From Actinopolymorpha pittospori (GTDB taxonomy: Bacteria; Actinomycetota; Actinomycetes; Propionibacteriales; Actinopolymorphaceae): DNA of 64,000 bases. The notes under the pieces were generated by a model. The model did not search any database. It was not told the DNA's origin and saw only the letters and a program-made list of their open reading frames with translations. The position numbers and the translations under genes were made by a program. Location: NCBI RefSeq assembly GCF_014873875.1, contig NZ_JADBEM010000001.1:620001-684000 (forward strand), read 5' to 3'. Positions 32,000 through 40,969 of the stretch are shown here, piece by piece; the first letter of the stretch is position 1, and each line of letters starts with the position of its first letter.

Positions 32000-34900
32000 A
32001 TGGCATGGCGGGACAGGCTGCGCCGCGCCGGGGCGGGCCGGCCGGGAGCCCGGGGCTCTGCTGTGCCTGGGGGCTCGGATGCCGGTGGCGACGGCGGTTC
32101 GGATCCTTCGGGTGCATCGGGTGCATCGGGTCCTGTGGGTTCCTCCATGCCTGGCGACTGGGACGGCGGTTGGCGCCGCACCACCCCGCCTCAACTGACC
32201 GTCTCCCGCGCTCCGTTGGGAGTCAGCGACGGCCTCACCTTCCGCGCTGGGCTCGCCGCCTGGCAGAACCCTTCCTTCGACAGCGGCCTCGGGCATGCGC
32301 TGCTGCCTACGGCTCCGGCTGGGCTGGTGCGGGGTGTGGCTCCTCCGGCCGGCCCGCGCGCCGTGAGCGTCGGTGGGGGGCCGCTGCTGCTTCGGGCGGT
32401 GCGGACGGAAGGGGGCGAGGGGCCGCAGGGCGAGGCGCAGGGGGATTTTCGCTCGGTGTCGAAGTCGGTGTCGAAGTCGGCGTCGGTACGTCCGGCTCGT
32501 GGTGGCTCCTCCGGCGCCGCCGGGACTGTGGAGAAGGGAAGTTCGGGCGGAACTTCGCAGAGTCGTGACATCACGTCGTCCGTGGGTTCCCCCGCTGTCC
32601 TTTCCTCCCCGACTCCCGGTGTCCAACGAGCCGTTGCCTCCTCGGCCGCCGCGCCGATTCCGCTGGTGCGACGTGTCGCGGTGATCCCGGGGGCGGCCGG
32701 ACTCTCCGTCGCGCGTGCCGCGAAGGAGGCGCCGGGGAAGGGTGCGCAGCCCGCGCCGAGCGGAAGTCGGCCGGAGGCGTCCCTCCCCGCCATCCAGCCA
32801 GGGTCGGTGGGGCCCCACTTGACGCTTGCCCGCCGGGTGACGGGGCCTGTACGCCATGTCCCTGCCCTGAGGCCTGCGGTGGTCGCCGAGACGGCCGCAC
32901 TGAGCACGCCCGTGCAACGTGCGCAAAACCGGCCGTCGTTGGGTGCGCCGTCGGTGGAGGATGCCTCCGTCGTGCCTGCTGCGGGGCCCGGTTCCGGTCC
33001 GGTACTTCCTGTGGTTCAGCCGCAGGCCGGGGACGGCCAGGGTTCCTCCGACAGCCCTGCGCCGAGCACGCCCGTACGACGCGCCGGAAACCCGCCGCCG
33101 TTGGGTGCCCCGCTCGCTGAACTGCCCTCTACCGCCGCACCGTTGGCGAAGGGGGCCCCTACCGTGCCCGTGTCCGGTCCGGTGCTTCCCGTGGTTCAGC
33201 GGCAGGCCGAGGACGGCCAGGGTTCCTCCGACAGCCCAGCGCCGAGCACCCCCGTACAACGCGCGCAAGACCCGCCGCCGTTGGGTGCGCCGTCGGGGGA
33301 GGACGCCTCCGTCGTGCCCGCTGCGGGGCCCGTTTCCGGTCCGGTGCTTCCCGTGGTTCAGCGGCAGGCCGAGGACGGCCAGGGTTCCTCCGACAGCCCA
33401 GCGCCGAGCACCCCCGTACAACGCGCCGGAAACCGGCCGCCGTTGGGTGCGCCGTCGGGGGAGGATGCCTCCGTCGTGCCTGCTGCGGGGCCCGTTTCCG
33501 GTCCGGTGCTTCCTGTGGTTCAGCCGCAGGCCGGGGACGGCCAGGGTTCCTCGCACAGCCCTGCGCCGAGCGCCCCCGTACAACGCGCCGGAAACCGGCC
33601 GCCGTTGGGTGCCCCGCTCGCTGAACTGCCCTCCACCGCCGCACCGTTGGCGAAGGGGGCCCCTACCGTGCCCGTATCCGGTCCGGTGCTTCCCGTCGTT
33701 CAGCGGCAGGCCGAGGACACCCCGGGTGCCCCCAGCGACCCTGCCCCGCGCCCGTCTTCGGCTCCGCAGCGTTCCGGTGCGCGTGCGCGCGGCGGCCTGG
33801 GGGCGCCTCTGCCCGCGATGCCGGCCAGCGCCGGTCTGTCCGGCTCCGCCGCGTCCGGGGCCCGAGCCTCCAGTACGGCGTCCAGGCCCGACATCCAGCG
33901 CACACCGGCATCGCCTGGGCCGGGCAGGGACCGTACGCCGCCCACGGAGTCCGCCTCGGATACGGCACGCCACGCACCGTTGCTGGGGACGGTCGACGTT
34001 CAGCGCCACCTCGCGGACCACCCTGCGCCCCATGGCGGCAGCCTCACGGACCACGGAACCGGCCCTGCTACGCCGTTGGTGACGCCGTCCCCGGGTGCGG
34101 CGTCTCACGCTCTGGCGGGCACAGTCCTACGACCCGAGGGGATGCGCTCCGGTCCCGGCGACGGGCGTCCCCGAAGGACCGGCAGCCCGGCCCCGGTCGT
34201 CGTAGCCCGCCGTGTGGCCGAACCCGCGGCCGGCGCTCGTCCCACGACCGCATCCATCGGCGGCCCCCGCACCGCAACCCCCTCCATCGCGGTGGCCCGC
34301 CGCGCCCTCGCGCTGCTGCCCGCACGGCCCCTCACCCTCAACACCCTGGCCCCGGAGGGCCTGGCACCCTCCGCCGCGTCGCGCCCCGTCGGCGGCCCTC
34401 CCGTGGTGGCGGCGCGTTGGAGCGGTGCGCCGGACATCCCCGGCGGCGGCACCCCCGCACCGTCCACCCGACCGCCCGCGCACCCCGCGTCGGCACCGTC
34501 CGCACACGCCGCTGCGACCCCGCCGGTCCAACGGGCCGTACCCGCGCACGCGCCACACCACCCGGGCGTACCGGCAACCGGCTCGGCCGTACGAGCGACC
34601 GGTGCCCCCGGTGTCGTCCAGCGAGCCGTCCCGGTCGTCAAGCCCGCGCCGCCTCGCGGGGGAATGCCCGGTACGGCGGCGGTCACCCCGGCGCGGCCCC
34701 TGCCGGTCACGCCCCCGTTGACGCCGCCGCTCATGCATGGCCCCTCGGCAGCCGTGGCACAGGCGGCGGCCATCCCCGTGGTCCGGCCGCGGGTCGTGAC
34801 GCCGGGCCCCCGATCGGCGAGCGGCGGCAACAGCCCTGCGGCGCCCGAAGTCCAGCGCGCGATCTCCGGCGCGGGGAAGGCCGTACCCGATGTACCCGGC

Positions 34901-35143
34901 GTATTCAAGGGCGTACCGGCGAAGGCGGTGCCCGTGGCGCGTGGCAAGCAGCAGTCCTCCGGGACGGCCTCCGCCTCCGCGTCCGGTCGGCGTACGGAGC
35001 GGTCCGCCGACGCGGCGCAGGACCCCGGTCTCGACCTGGACGACCTCGCGCGTCGCCTGCTCGACCCGATGGCCCGCCTGCTGCGTACGGAACTGCGACG
35101 CGGCCGGGAGCGTACGGGTCGCCCCTACGACGGACGCCGCTGA
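32000..35143 (+). CDS. 1047-residue Pro/Ala-rich repeat protein inside the eCIS structural operon
   Basis: The ATG lies 4 bp after the previous stop. Three parts are visible. An N-terminal segment holds TFRAGLAAWQNPSFDSGLGH. A very long disordered region is rich in Pro, Ala, Gly and Ser, with eight VQRA motifs, three VVQRQ and several ARRVA; it includes two kinds of 54- and 60-residue repeat in the order A-B-A-A-B (about 305-580). A conserved-looking C-terminal helix reads LDLDDLARRLLDPMARLLRT followed by ELRRGRERTGRP. The place between the assembly proteins and the second tube is where a tape measure might sit, but it is not a coiled coil. Function unknown; scaffold, tape measure or cargo adaptor are options. 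Confidence 0.75.
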   Translation: MAWRDRLRRAGAGRPGARGSAVPGGSDAGGDGGSDPSGASGASGPVGSSMPGDWDGGWRRTTPPQLTVSRAPLGVSDGLTFRAGLAAWQNPSFDSGLGHALLPTAPAGLVRGVAPPAGPRAVSVGGGPLLLRAVRTEGGEGPQGEAQGDFRSVSKSVSKSASVRPARGGSSGAAGTVEKGSSGGTSQSRDITSSVGSPAVLSSPTPGVQRAVASSAAAPIPLVRRVAVIPGAAGLSVARAAKEAPGKGAQPAPSGSRPEASLPAIQPGSVGPHLTLARRVTGPVRHVPALRPAVVAETAALSTPVQRAQNRPSLGAPSVEDASVVPAAGPGSGPVLPVVQPQAGDGQGSSDSPAPSTPVRRAGNPPPLGAPLAELPSTAAPLAKGAPTVPVSGPVLPVVQRQAEDGQGSSDSPAPSTPVQRAQDPPPLGAPSGEDASVVPAAGPVSGPVLPVVQRQAEDGQGSSDSPAPSTPVQRAGNRPPLGAPSGEDASVVPAAGPVSGPVLPVVQPQAGDGQGSSHSPAPSAPVQRAGNRPPLGAPLAELPSTAAPLAKGAPTVPVSGPVLPVVQRQAEDTPGAPSDPAPRPSSAPQRSGARARGGLGAPLPAMPASAGLSGSAASGARASSTASRPDIQRTPASPGPGRDRTPPTESASDTARHAPLLGTVDVQRHLADHPAPHGGSLTDHGTGPATPLVTPSPGAASHALAGTVLRPEGMRSGPGDGRPRRTGSPAPVVVARRVAEPAAGARPTTASIGGPRTATPSIAVARRALALLPARPLTLNTLAPEGLAPSAASRPVGGPPVVAARWSGAPDIPGGGTPAPSTRPPAHPASAPSAHAAATPPVQRAVPAHAPHHPGVPATGSAVRATGAPGVVQRAVPVVKPAPPRGGMPGTAAVTPARPLPVTPPLTPPLMHGPSAAVAQAAAIPVVRPRVVTPGPRSASGGNSPAAPEVQRAISGAGKAVPDVPGVFKGVPAKAVPVARGKQQSSGTASASASGRRTERSADAAQDPGLDLDDLARRLLDPMARLLRTELRRGRERTGRPYDGRR
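32912..33740 (+). repeat. Tandem repeats encoding PVQRA...GPVLPVVQ units
   Basis: Five consecutive units of two kinds. Kind A (162 bp) encodes GAPSGEDASVVPAAGPVSGP; kind B (180 bp) encodes GAPLAELPSTAAPLAKGAPT. All share a PVLPVVQ core and a GQGSSDSPAPSTP end. Near-identical DNA between units shows recent duplication or gene conversion. The reading frame is preserved. Confidence 0.9.
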
Positions 35144-35172
35144 GGGCACGGCACGGAACGGATGACGGACGG

Positions 35173-35598
35173 ATGACGGACAACATCTTCGCGAGCAGCG
35201 TGTTCTTCCGGCTCGCGATCGGCGGCAATGATCTGGGCGCCTTCCACACCTGCTCCGGCATGGGTGCCGAGGTGGAGATCGAGACCTATGCCGAAGGTGG
35301 CAACAACGGCTTCACGCATCACCTGCCCGGCCGGGTGACCTGGTCGAACATCAGCCTCACCCGGCCGGTCACCACCGACACCGCGAAGATCGCCCGTTGG
35401 CTCGACGAGACGCTGAAGCGGGTGGAGCCCAAGGACGGCGAGATCGTGGCGCTGCGGCCGGATCTGTCGCGGATCATCAGCTGGCAGGTGTTCGGGATCG
35501 TCCCGGTGCGCTGGCAGGGCCCGTCCTTCGACCCCAGCAGCTCGCAGGCGGCGGTGGAGACCCTCGAGATCGCCCACGAGGGACTGCGCCCTGCCTGA
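35173..35598 (+). CDS. Inner tube protein 2 (baseplate-proximal, Pvc5/Afp5-like)
   Basis: A 141-residue T4 gp19-like protein: FASSVFFRLAIGGNDLGAFH TCSGMGAEVEIETYAEGGNN, HHLPGRVTWSNISLTRPVTT, VRWQGPSFDPSSSQAAVETL with EIAHEG. The 'GNNGFTHHLPGR' loop distinguishes it from tube protein 1 and is typical of the tube initiators that connect tube to spike. ATG 35173 is the in-frame start. It lies 29 bp after the repeat protein and 52 bp before the LysM gene. Confidence 0.92.
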   Translation: MTDNIFASSVFFRLAIGGNDLGAFHTCSGMGAEVEIETYAEGGNNGFTHHLPGRVTWSNISLTRPVTTDTAKIARWLDETLKRVEPKDGEIVALRPDLSRIISWQVFGIVPVRWQGPSFDPSSSQAAVETLEIAHEGLRPA

Positions 35599-35650
35599 CC
35601 ATCCCTCACGTCACTGTTGCGCGTAAGCACCTTGGAAAGGAATCCCGGCC

Positions 35651-36373
35651 ATGTCCCCAGCGTCCCGCTCCAGTCGGGCCAGGGCCCAGCTGACGCTGAA
35701 GGAGCCCCCGGCCTCCGTCGGCGCCAAGCCCGGTGGGACGCTCGCCCGGCTGAACCTCCAGTTCAACCCGTCCACCCTGGAGTTGAGCAAAACCACCGAG
35801 TGGCGGCGCTCCCCGTCGCGGATGGCGGAGGAGTCGGCGCTGCCCGAGTTCGTCGGCAGTGGCCCGCGCCAGCTGAGTCTCGAGGTGTTCCTGGACGCCA
35901 CCGCCACCCACGACAACTCCGTGGAGCAGGCGGTGGAGAAGCTGATGAAGGCCTGCGTGCCGACGAAGGCGAGCCTGGGGCGCAAGAAGCCGGCGAGCCC
36001 GTGGGTGCGGTTCGAGTGGGGCAGTGCGCGGACGACGTCGTTCGACGGGGTGCTGTCCAGCCTGTCCGTGACGTACACGCTGTTCGACGTGGACGGCAAG
36101 CCGCTGCGGGCGACCTGCCGGCTGTCGATCGAGGAGGCGAGCGTCGGTCCGGCGGGGCAGAACCCGACGTCCGGCTCGCGCACCGGGCGCAGTACGCACA
36201 TCGTCGTAGCGGGCGACAGCCTGGCGCTGCTGGCGTGGCGGGACTACGGCGACGCGACGGCCTGGCGGGTCATCGCGGAGGCCAACGACATCGACGACCC
36301 GATGGCGCTCGAACCCGGCACCGAAGTGGTGCTGCCGGCCATGAGCGACGCGGGCGCTGAGGAGGAGCAGTGA
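35651..36373 (+). CDS. LysM-domain baseplate protein (Pvc7/Afp7-like)
   Basis: A 240-residue protein. The N-terminal 165 residues have the tail-protein fold (LARLNLQFNPSTLELSKTTE WRRSP; LSLEVFLDATATHDNSVEQA; PWVRFEWGSARTTSFDGVLS). The C-terminal LysM module (about 182-232) reads HIVVAGDSLALLAWRDYGDA with IAEANDIDDPMALEPGTEVV. The T4 homologue gp53/gp54 region links hub to tube. AAAGGAA precedes the ATG. Its stop overlaps the GTG of the spike gene. Confidence 0.93.
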   Translation: MSPASRSSRARAQLTLKEPPASVGAKPGGTLARLNLQFNPSTLELSKTTEWRRSPSRMAEESALPEFVGSGPRQLSLEVFLDATATHDNSVEQAVEKLMKACVPTKASLGRKKPASPWVRFEWGSARTTSFDGVLSSLSVTYTLFDVDGKPLRATCRLSIEEASVGPAGQNPTSGSRTGRSTHIVVAGDSLALLAWRDYGDATAWRVIAEANDIDDPMALEPGTEVVLPAMSDAGAEEEQ

Positions 36374-38190
36374 CAGGCGGGGCAAGGGACGGCCGATCCT
36401 TCGCGGCGGACCCCATCGTGGAGACGCCCGGCGAACTTCCGCCTGTCTGGGCCGCCCAGTTGGTGAGCTGCGTGGTCGACGAGAACGTGGGCCTGCCGGA
36501 CGCGGCCGTGCTCACCTTCCGCGACCCCGATCACGAGTTCCTGACGAAGACCGGCATCACCATCGGCACCCCGCTCAGGGTCTCGGTGGTCACCGTGACC
36601 GGGCAGGCGCGCGAGCGGCTGTTCAACGGCGAGGTGACGGCCCTGGAGGTGGACCGGGACCGCACCGGCTCGTTCACGGTGGTGCGCGCCTTCTCCAAGG
36701 CGCACCGCCTCCAGCGCGGCCGGAAGGTGGTGGCCTACCGGAACATGACGGCGGCGGCCATCGTCCGCAAGGTGGCCGCAGGGGCGGGCCTGGCCTGCGG
36801 CACCGTGCAGGCCGCGCCGGTCACGTACAAGCAGCTGTCCCAGGCGAACGTGTCCGATTGGGACTTCCTCCAGTTCCTGGCCGCCGAGAGCGGCGCACAG
36901 GTGCGTGTCGACGACAAGGGGCTGCTCCAGTTCACCCAGCCCCAGAAGGCGTCCGGGGCGCCCGCGCCGTCCACCTCGGCCGCCCGCAACCCGATGGTGC
37001 TGGAGTACGGGCGCAACCTGCTGGCCCTGCGGGCCTCCCTGTCGGCGGCGGACGGGGCGCAGCAAGTGGAGGTGCGCGGCTGGGACGTCACCACCAAGCG
37101 GTCCCTGGTGGCCCGGCAGGCGTCCGTCGACAGCGACACGGTGCTGCCGGGGCTGAGCCCCGCGTTCGCCGCCCGGTTCGGCACGTCGAAGCTGACCGTC
37201 ACCGACACCCCGTACCGCACCCAGGCCGAGACGAAGGCCGTCGCGGACGCCGTCGCCGGGCAAGTCAGCGCCGGGTTCGGCGAGTTGGAGGTGCTGGTCG
37301 AGGGCAACCCGCTGCTGCGGGCGGGGAAGGCCGTGGCGCTCGGCAACGTCGGGCAGGCCTTCTCCGGCAAGTACACGGCGACGGCCGTGCAGCACGTCCT
37401 GGAACCCCACGGCGGCTACCGCACCACGGTGTGGGTGAGCGCCAGCCCCGACCGTTCCCTGACCGGCCTGGTCACCGGCGCCAACGCGCCCTCCCGCGGC
37501 CCGCGCATGCCGGGCCTCGCGATCGGCGTCGTCACCGACGTACGGGAGACCGGCGGTGCCGAGAGCGGTTCGGTGAAGCTGAAGTTCCCCTGGCTGGACG
37601 ACACGTACGTCACCGACTGGGTCCGTACCGTGCAGTGGGGCGGCAAGGGCGGCGGCGGGGTCGTGAGTCCCGAGGTCAACGACGAGGTCCTCGTCGGCTT
37701 CGAACAGGGCCTGCTGGACAGCCCGTACGTCATCGGCGGGCTCTACAACGGCGTGGACAAGCCGTCCCCGCACGACGTCCCGCTGATCGACAAGACCACC
37801 GGCAAGGTCAACCGCCGTTCCATCGTGTCCCGTTCGGGGCACCGGGTGGAGCTGCTGGACGCGCGGGCGCCGGGGCGCTCCGGTGTGCGGATGCTGTCCG
37901 CCGACGAACGCCTCGAAGTCTTCCTCGACAACCGGCGCGACCGCATCGAACTGACCGTGTACGCGGGCAGGAGCCGTCAGGTCCTCAGCTCGGTCGTGCT
38001 CGACAAGGAGGGCATCACCATGGACGCGAAACAGGGCGATGTGAACATCTCGGGCCGCAACGTGGACATCAACGGCCGGGTCGGCGTGAAGATCGGCGGC
38101 CGTACGGTCGACGTCACCGGCGCCACGGGCGTCACCGTCGACGGCGGTCTCCTCGGCGTACTCAAAGCCAAGCTCATCCGCATCAACTGA
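36370..38190 (+). CDS. VgrG/gp27-gp5-like spike protein (Pvc8/Afp8-like)
   Basis: A 606-residue protein. The N-terminal part is gp27-like hub (LTFRDPDHEFLTKTGITIGT; FNGEVTALEVDRDRTGSFTV; WDFLQFLAAESGAQVRVDDK). At about 375-465 lies the gp5 OB-fold: IGVVTDVRETGGAESGSVKL KFPWLDDTYVTDWVRTVQWG then VNDEVLVGFEQGLLDSPYVI GGLYNG. The C-terminal beta-helix region (about 500-600) shows repetitive strands (MDAKQGDVNISGRNVDINGR). The trimer forms the puncturing spike on which PAAR sits. The GTG start overlaps the LysM stop. Confidence 0.95.
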   Translation: MTGGARDGRSFAADPIVETPGELPPVWAAQLVSCVVDENVGLPDAAVLTFRDPDHEFLTKTGITIGTPLRVSVVTVTGQARERLFNGEVTALEVDRDRTGSFTVVRAFSKAHRLQRGRKVVAYRNMTAAAIVRKVAAGAGLACGTVQAAPVTYKQLSQANVSDWDFLQFLAAESGAQVRVDDKGLLQFTQPQKASGAPAPSTSAARNPMVLEYGRNLLALRASLSAADGAQQVEVRGWDVTTKRSLVARQASVDSDTVLPGLSPAFAARFGTSKLTVTDTPYRTQAETKAVADAVAGQVSAGFGELEVLVEGNPLLRAGKAVALGNVGQAFSGKYTATAVQHVLEPHGGYRTTVWVSASPDRSLTGLVTGANAPSRGPRMPGLAIGVVTDVRETGGAESGSVKLKFPWLDDTYVTDWVRTVQWGGKGGGGVVSPEVNDEVLVGFEQGLLDSPYVIGGLYNGVDKPSPHDVPLIDKTTGKVNRRSIVSRSGHRVELLDARAPGRSGVRMLSADERLEVFLDNRRDRIELTVYAGRSRQVLSSVVLDKEGITMDAKQGDVNISGRNVDINGRVGVKIGGRTVDVTGATGVTVDGGLLGVLKAKLIRIN

Positions 38191-38224
38191 CCGGCTCTCC
38201 AGCCACCTTCGAAGGGAGCATCGC

Positions 38225-38542
38225 ATGCCCGCCGCCGCCCGCACCGGCGACCCCACCAACCACGGCGGGGTGATCGCCACCCCGCCGCCCGCCGCCGCGC
38301 GATCGGTCGCGACCGTACTGATCGGTGGACGTCCCGCCGCCGTCGTGGGCAGCCTGCACACGTGCGCGATGCCGCCGCACCTGGCCCTGGGACCGGCGAA
38401 CGTGATCATTCCCGACCCGACCGCCCTCACCTCGGGCATGGTCCTCATCGGCGGGCTGCCGGCCGCGAAGGCCCGCGACAAGACGGCGTGCGGCGCGCAG
38501 ATCCTCACCGGCGCCCCCAACGTCCTAATCGGGGGCCTGTGA
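38225..38542 (+). CDS. PAAR-domain spike tip (Pvc10/Afp10-like)
   Basis: A 105-residue PAAR protein without extensions. The zinc ligands are expected among H13, H45, C47, H52 and C89 (PTNHGG; LHTCAMPPH; ACGAQ), with the glycine-rich beta turns VLIGGRPAAVVGS, VLIGGLPAAKARD and NVLIGGL. It sharpens the spike. AAGGGAGC lies before the ATG. Its stop is joined through TGATG to a 14-codon frame that leads into the gp25 gene. Confidence 0.95.
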   Translation: MPAAARTGDPTNHGGVIATPPPAAARSVATVLIGGRPAAVVGSLHTCAMPPHLALGPANVIIPDPTALTSGMVLIGGLPAAKARDKTACGAQILTGAPNVLIGGL

Positions 38543-38586
38543 TGACCGTCCCGCGAAGCGCACGGGCTGCGAGGAGCGCGCGATGA
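38542..38586 (+). other. 14-codon coupling minicistron between PAAR and gp25 genes
   Basis: An ATG sharing a base with the PAAR stop (TGATG) opens a 14-codon frame, MTVPRSARAARSAR, whose own stop overlaps the gp25 ATG (ATGA). The peptide is basic and probably meaningless. The arrangement would carry ribosomes across the gap and keep PAAR and baseplate proteins in step. Confidence 0.45.
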
Positions 38587-39005
38587 GCGAACGGTTCATA
38601 GGCCGCGGCTGGGCGTTCCCGCTGCGCGTCGGACCGACCGGCGGGATCGCGCTGGTCGAACGGGAACGGGAGATCGAGGAGGCGATCCGCCTCGTCCTCG
38701 GCACCGCGCCCGGCGAGCGGCCCATGCGGCCCGAGTTCGGCTGCGGCATCCACGACTACGTCTTCGCCCCCGGCGACGGCGCTACCGCGGGGCGGATCGC
38801 CCAGCAGGTGCGCGAGGCGCTGGAGCGGTGGGAGCCGCGGATCACCGTCGACGACGTTGTCGTCGCCTTCGACGCGGTCGAGGACGGCACGCTCTACATC
38901 GACGTGCACTACACGCTGCGATCCACCAACGACCGGCGCAACCTGGTCTTTCCCTTCTACACGATCCCCTCCGAGGAGGGGGCCGAGGAAGCGGGCGCGC
39001 ACTGA
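38583..39005 (+). CDS. gp25/GpW-like baseplate wedge protein (Pvc9/Afp9-like)
   Basis: A 140-residue protein with the gp25 signature: GWAFPLRVGPTGGIALVERE REIEEAIRLVLGTAPGERPM RPEFGCGIHDYVFAPGD. The EIEEAI helix, the 'GERPMRPEFG' loop and the C-terminal strands (DGTLYIDVHYTLRSTNDRRN) are all present. In T4 gp25 starts sheath polymerisation at the baseplate. The ATG overlaps the minicistron stop and its stop shares a base with the gpJ ATG (TGATG). Confidence 0.95.
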   Translation: MSERFIGRGWAFPLRVGPTGGIALVEREREIEEAIRLVLGTAPGERPMRPEFGCGIHDYVFAPGDGATAGRIAQQVREALERWEPRITVDDVVVAFDAVEDGTLYIDVHYTLRSTNDRRNLVFPFYTIPSEEGAEEAGAH

Positions 39006-40969
39006 TGGCCCTGCCCTCCCCGAACCTGGACGACCGCCGATTCCAGCAGCTCGTCGACGAGGCGAAGCGGTACGTGCAGCAGCGCGCCCCGGAGTGGACC
39101 GACCACAACGTCTCCGACCCGGGCGTCACCCTGATCGAGACGTTCGCCTACCTGGTGGACCAGCTCCTGTACCGCCTCAACCGGGTCCCGGACAAGAACT
39201 ACACCGCGTTCCTCGACCTGTTGGGCATCCGCCTGTTCCCGCCGACCGCGGCCGGGGCCGACGTCGACTTCTGGCTCTCCGCACCCCAGCCAGACGTCGT
39301 CACGCTCCCGCCCGGCACCGAGGTGACCACGGCGAGCGGCGACAACGACGCGGCCGTCGTCTTCACCACCACCGACGAACTGCGCATCCTGCCCAGCGAG
39401 TTGACCCGGCTGGTGACCGTGCCCCGGACCGGCGAGCAGAGCGACCGCACCGGACAGCTCGCCGACGGACTCGACATCCCCTGCTTCCAGACGACGCCCG
39501 AACCCGGCGACGCGCTGCTCTTCGGTCTGCCGACCGCCGTACCGCGCTGCATCGTCGCCGTACGCCTCGACAGCCGCGTCGAGGGCATCGGCGTCGACCC
39601 GCGCCAGCCCCCGCTGGTCTGGGAGGCCTGGGACGGCGGCAGTTGGCAGCGCTGCGAGACCGGCGACGACACGACCGGCGGCCTCAACCGGCCCGGCGAG
39701 GTCATCGTCCACGTACCGGCCGGGCACACGGCGTCCGTGATCGGCGGCACCCGTGCCGGCTGGCTGCGCTGCCGGGTCACCGAGGCACAGCCGGGCCAGC
39801 CGTTCTACTCCGAGTCGCCGACCGTGCGCGAGGCGGAGGTGATGACGGTCGGCGGCACCATGGCCGTGGAGCACGCCGAAACGGTCACGGACGTACCCCT
39901 CGGCACCTCGGAGGGCGTCGCCGGACAGACGTTCCGCCTCGACCGTCCGCCGATCCTCCTTGACGCCGAACCGCCCCTGGTGGAGGTGTCATCGGAGGAG
40001 GACAGCTGGCAACGCTGGGACGTCGTCGATCACTTCGGCCGCTCCGGACCCGACGACCGCCACGTCCGCGTCGACGCCACCATGGGCGAGTTCGCCTTCC
40101 CGCCTGCCCTGCGCGAGCCGGACGGCACCCTGCGCCACTGGGGCGCCGTGCCGCCCAAGGGCGCCCAGATCCGCGTCGCCCGCTACCGCACCGGCGGCGG
40201 CCCCGCCGGGAACGTCGCCCGCGGCGCGATCTCCGTCCTCCTCAGCTCCGTCCCGTACATCGCCCAGGTCACCAACCGGGAGGCGGCGCGCGGCGGGGTG
40301 GCGGGGGAGACGGTCGACAACGCCCGCAGGCGCGCGCCGGAGGCCCTGCGCATGCAGGACCGCGCGGTGAACGCCGAGGACTACGAGATCATCAGCCGCC
40401 AGGCCGCCCCCTCCGTCCGCCGGGTCCGCTGTCTGCCCGCCGCCGAGGCCCCCGGCGCGGTACGGGTGCTCGTGGTCCCGGACGCCGTCGCCGACGAGGA
40501 CGACGACCGGCTCCGCTTCGAGCAGCTCATCCCCTCCGAGCAGGTCCTGACGGCGATTACTGCCAGCCTCGACGAACGCCGCCTGATCGGCACGCGGTTG
40601 CTGGTCGAACCGCCCGTCTACCAGGGCGTCACGGTCGTGGCGCGGCTGTCGGCGGCCCCGGCCGACGTGGATCGGGTCCGCGAGGCCGCCCTCGACGCCC
40701 TGTTCCACCACCTCAACCCGCTCGTCGGCGGCCCCGACGGCACCGGCTGGCCCTTCGGACGGCCCATCCAGTACGGCGAGATCTTCGGCGTCCTGCAACG
40801 CGCCACCGGCAACGCGCTCGTCGAGGAGATCCGCCTGTTCCCGGCCGACCCCGTCACCGGCCGCCGGGGCGCGCCCACGGACCGCATCGACGTCGGCCCG
40901 GGCGCGCTCGCCTTCTCCTACCAGCACCAGGTCGTCGTCACCGGCGTCGGCCCGGAGGGACGGGGATGA
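39005..40969 (+). CDS. Baseplate J-like protein (Pvc11/Afp11-like, gp6-type)
   Basis: A 654-residue protein. The N-terminal gpJ/gp6 region reads RYVQQRAPEWTDHNVSDPGV TLIETFAYLVDQLLYRLNRV PDKNYTAFLDLLGIRLFPPT. A middle beta domain follows, then the baseplate-J core: ARRRAPEALRMQDRAVNAED YEIISRQAAPSVRRVRCLPA and VRVLVVPDAVADEDDDR. The C-terminus (HHLNPLVGGPDGTGWPFGRP IQYGEIFGVLQRATG) is the wedge dimer contact. With gpI it builds the baseplate wedges. It overlaps both neighbours at start/stop codons. Confidence 0.95.
   Translation: MALPSPNLDDRRFQQLVDEAKRYVQQRAPEWTDHNVSDPGVTLIETFAYLVDQLLYRLNRVPDKNYTAFLDLLGIRLFPPTAAGADVDFWLSAPQPDVVTLPPGTEVTTASGDNDAAVVFTTTDELRILPSELTRLVTVPRTGEQSDRTGQLADGLDIPCFQTTPEPGDALLFGLPTAVPRCIVAVRLDSRVEGIGVDPRQPPLVWEAWDGGSWQRCETGDDTTGGLNRPGEVIVHVPAGHTASVIGGTRAGWLRCRVTEAQPGQPFYSESPTVREAEVMTVGGTMAVEHAETVTDVPLGTSEGVAGQTFRLDRPPILLDAEPPLVEVSSEEDSWQRWDVVDHFGRSGPDDRHVRVDATMGEFAFPPALREPDGTLRHWGAVPPKGAQIRVARYRTGGGPAGNVARGAISVLLSSVPYIAQVTNREAARGGVAGETVDNARRRAPEALRMQDRAVNAEDYEIISRQAAPSVRRVRCLPAAEAPGAVRVLVVPDAVADEDDDRLRFEQLIPSEQVLTAITASLDERRLIGTRLLVEPPVYQGVTVVARLSAAPADVDRVREAALDALFHHLNPLVGGPDGTGWPFGRPIQYGEIFGVLQRATGNALVEEIRLFPADPVTGRRGAPTDRIDVGPGALAFSYQHQVVVTGVGPEGRG

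Noticed and set aside
31967..34108. A 713-codon open frame antisense to the eCIS repeat protein
   Set aside because: It is Arg/Gly-rich low-complexity sequence mirroring the Pro/Ala repeats of the sense gene. It is open only because of high GC content and has no ribosome site.
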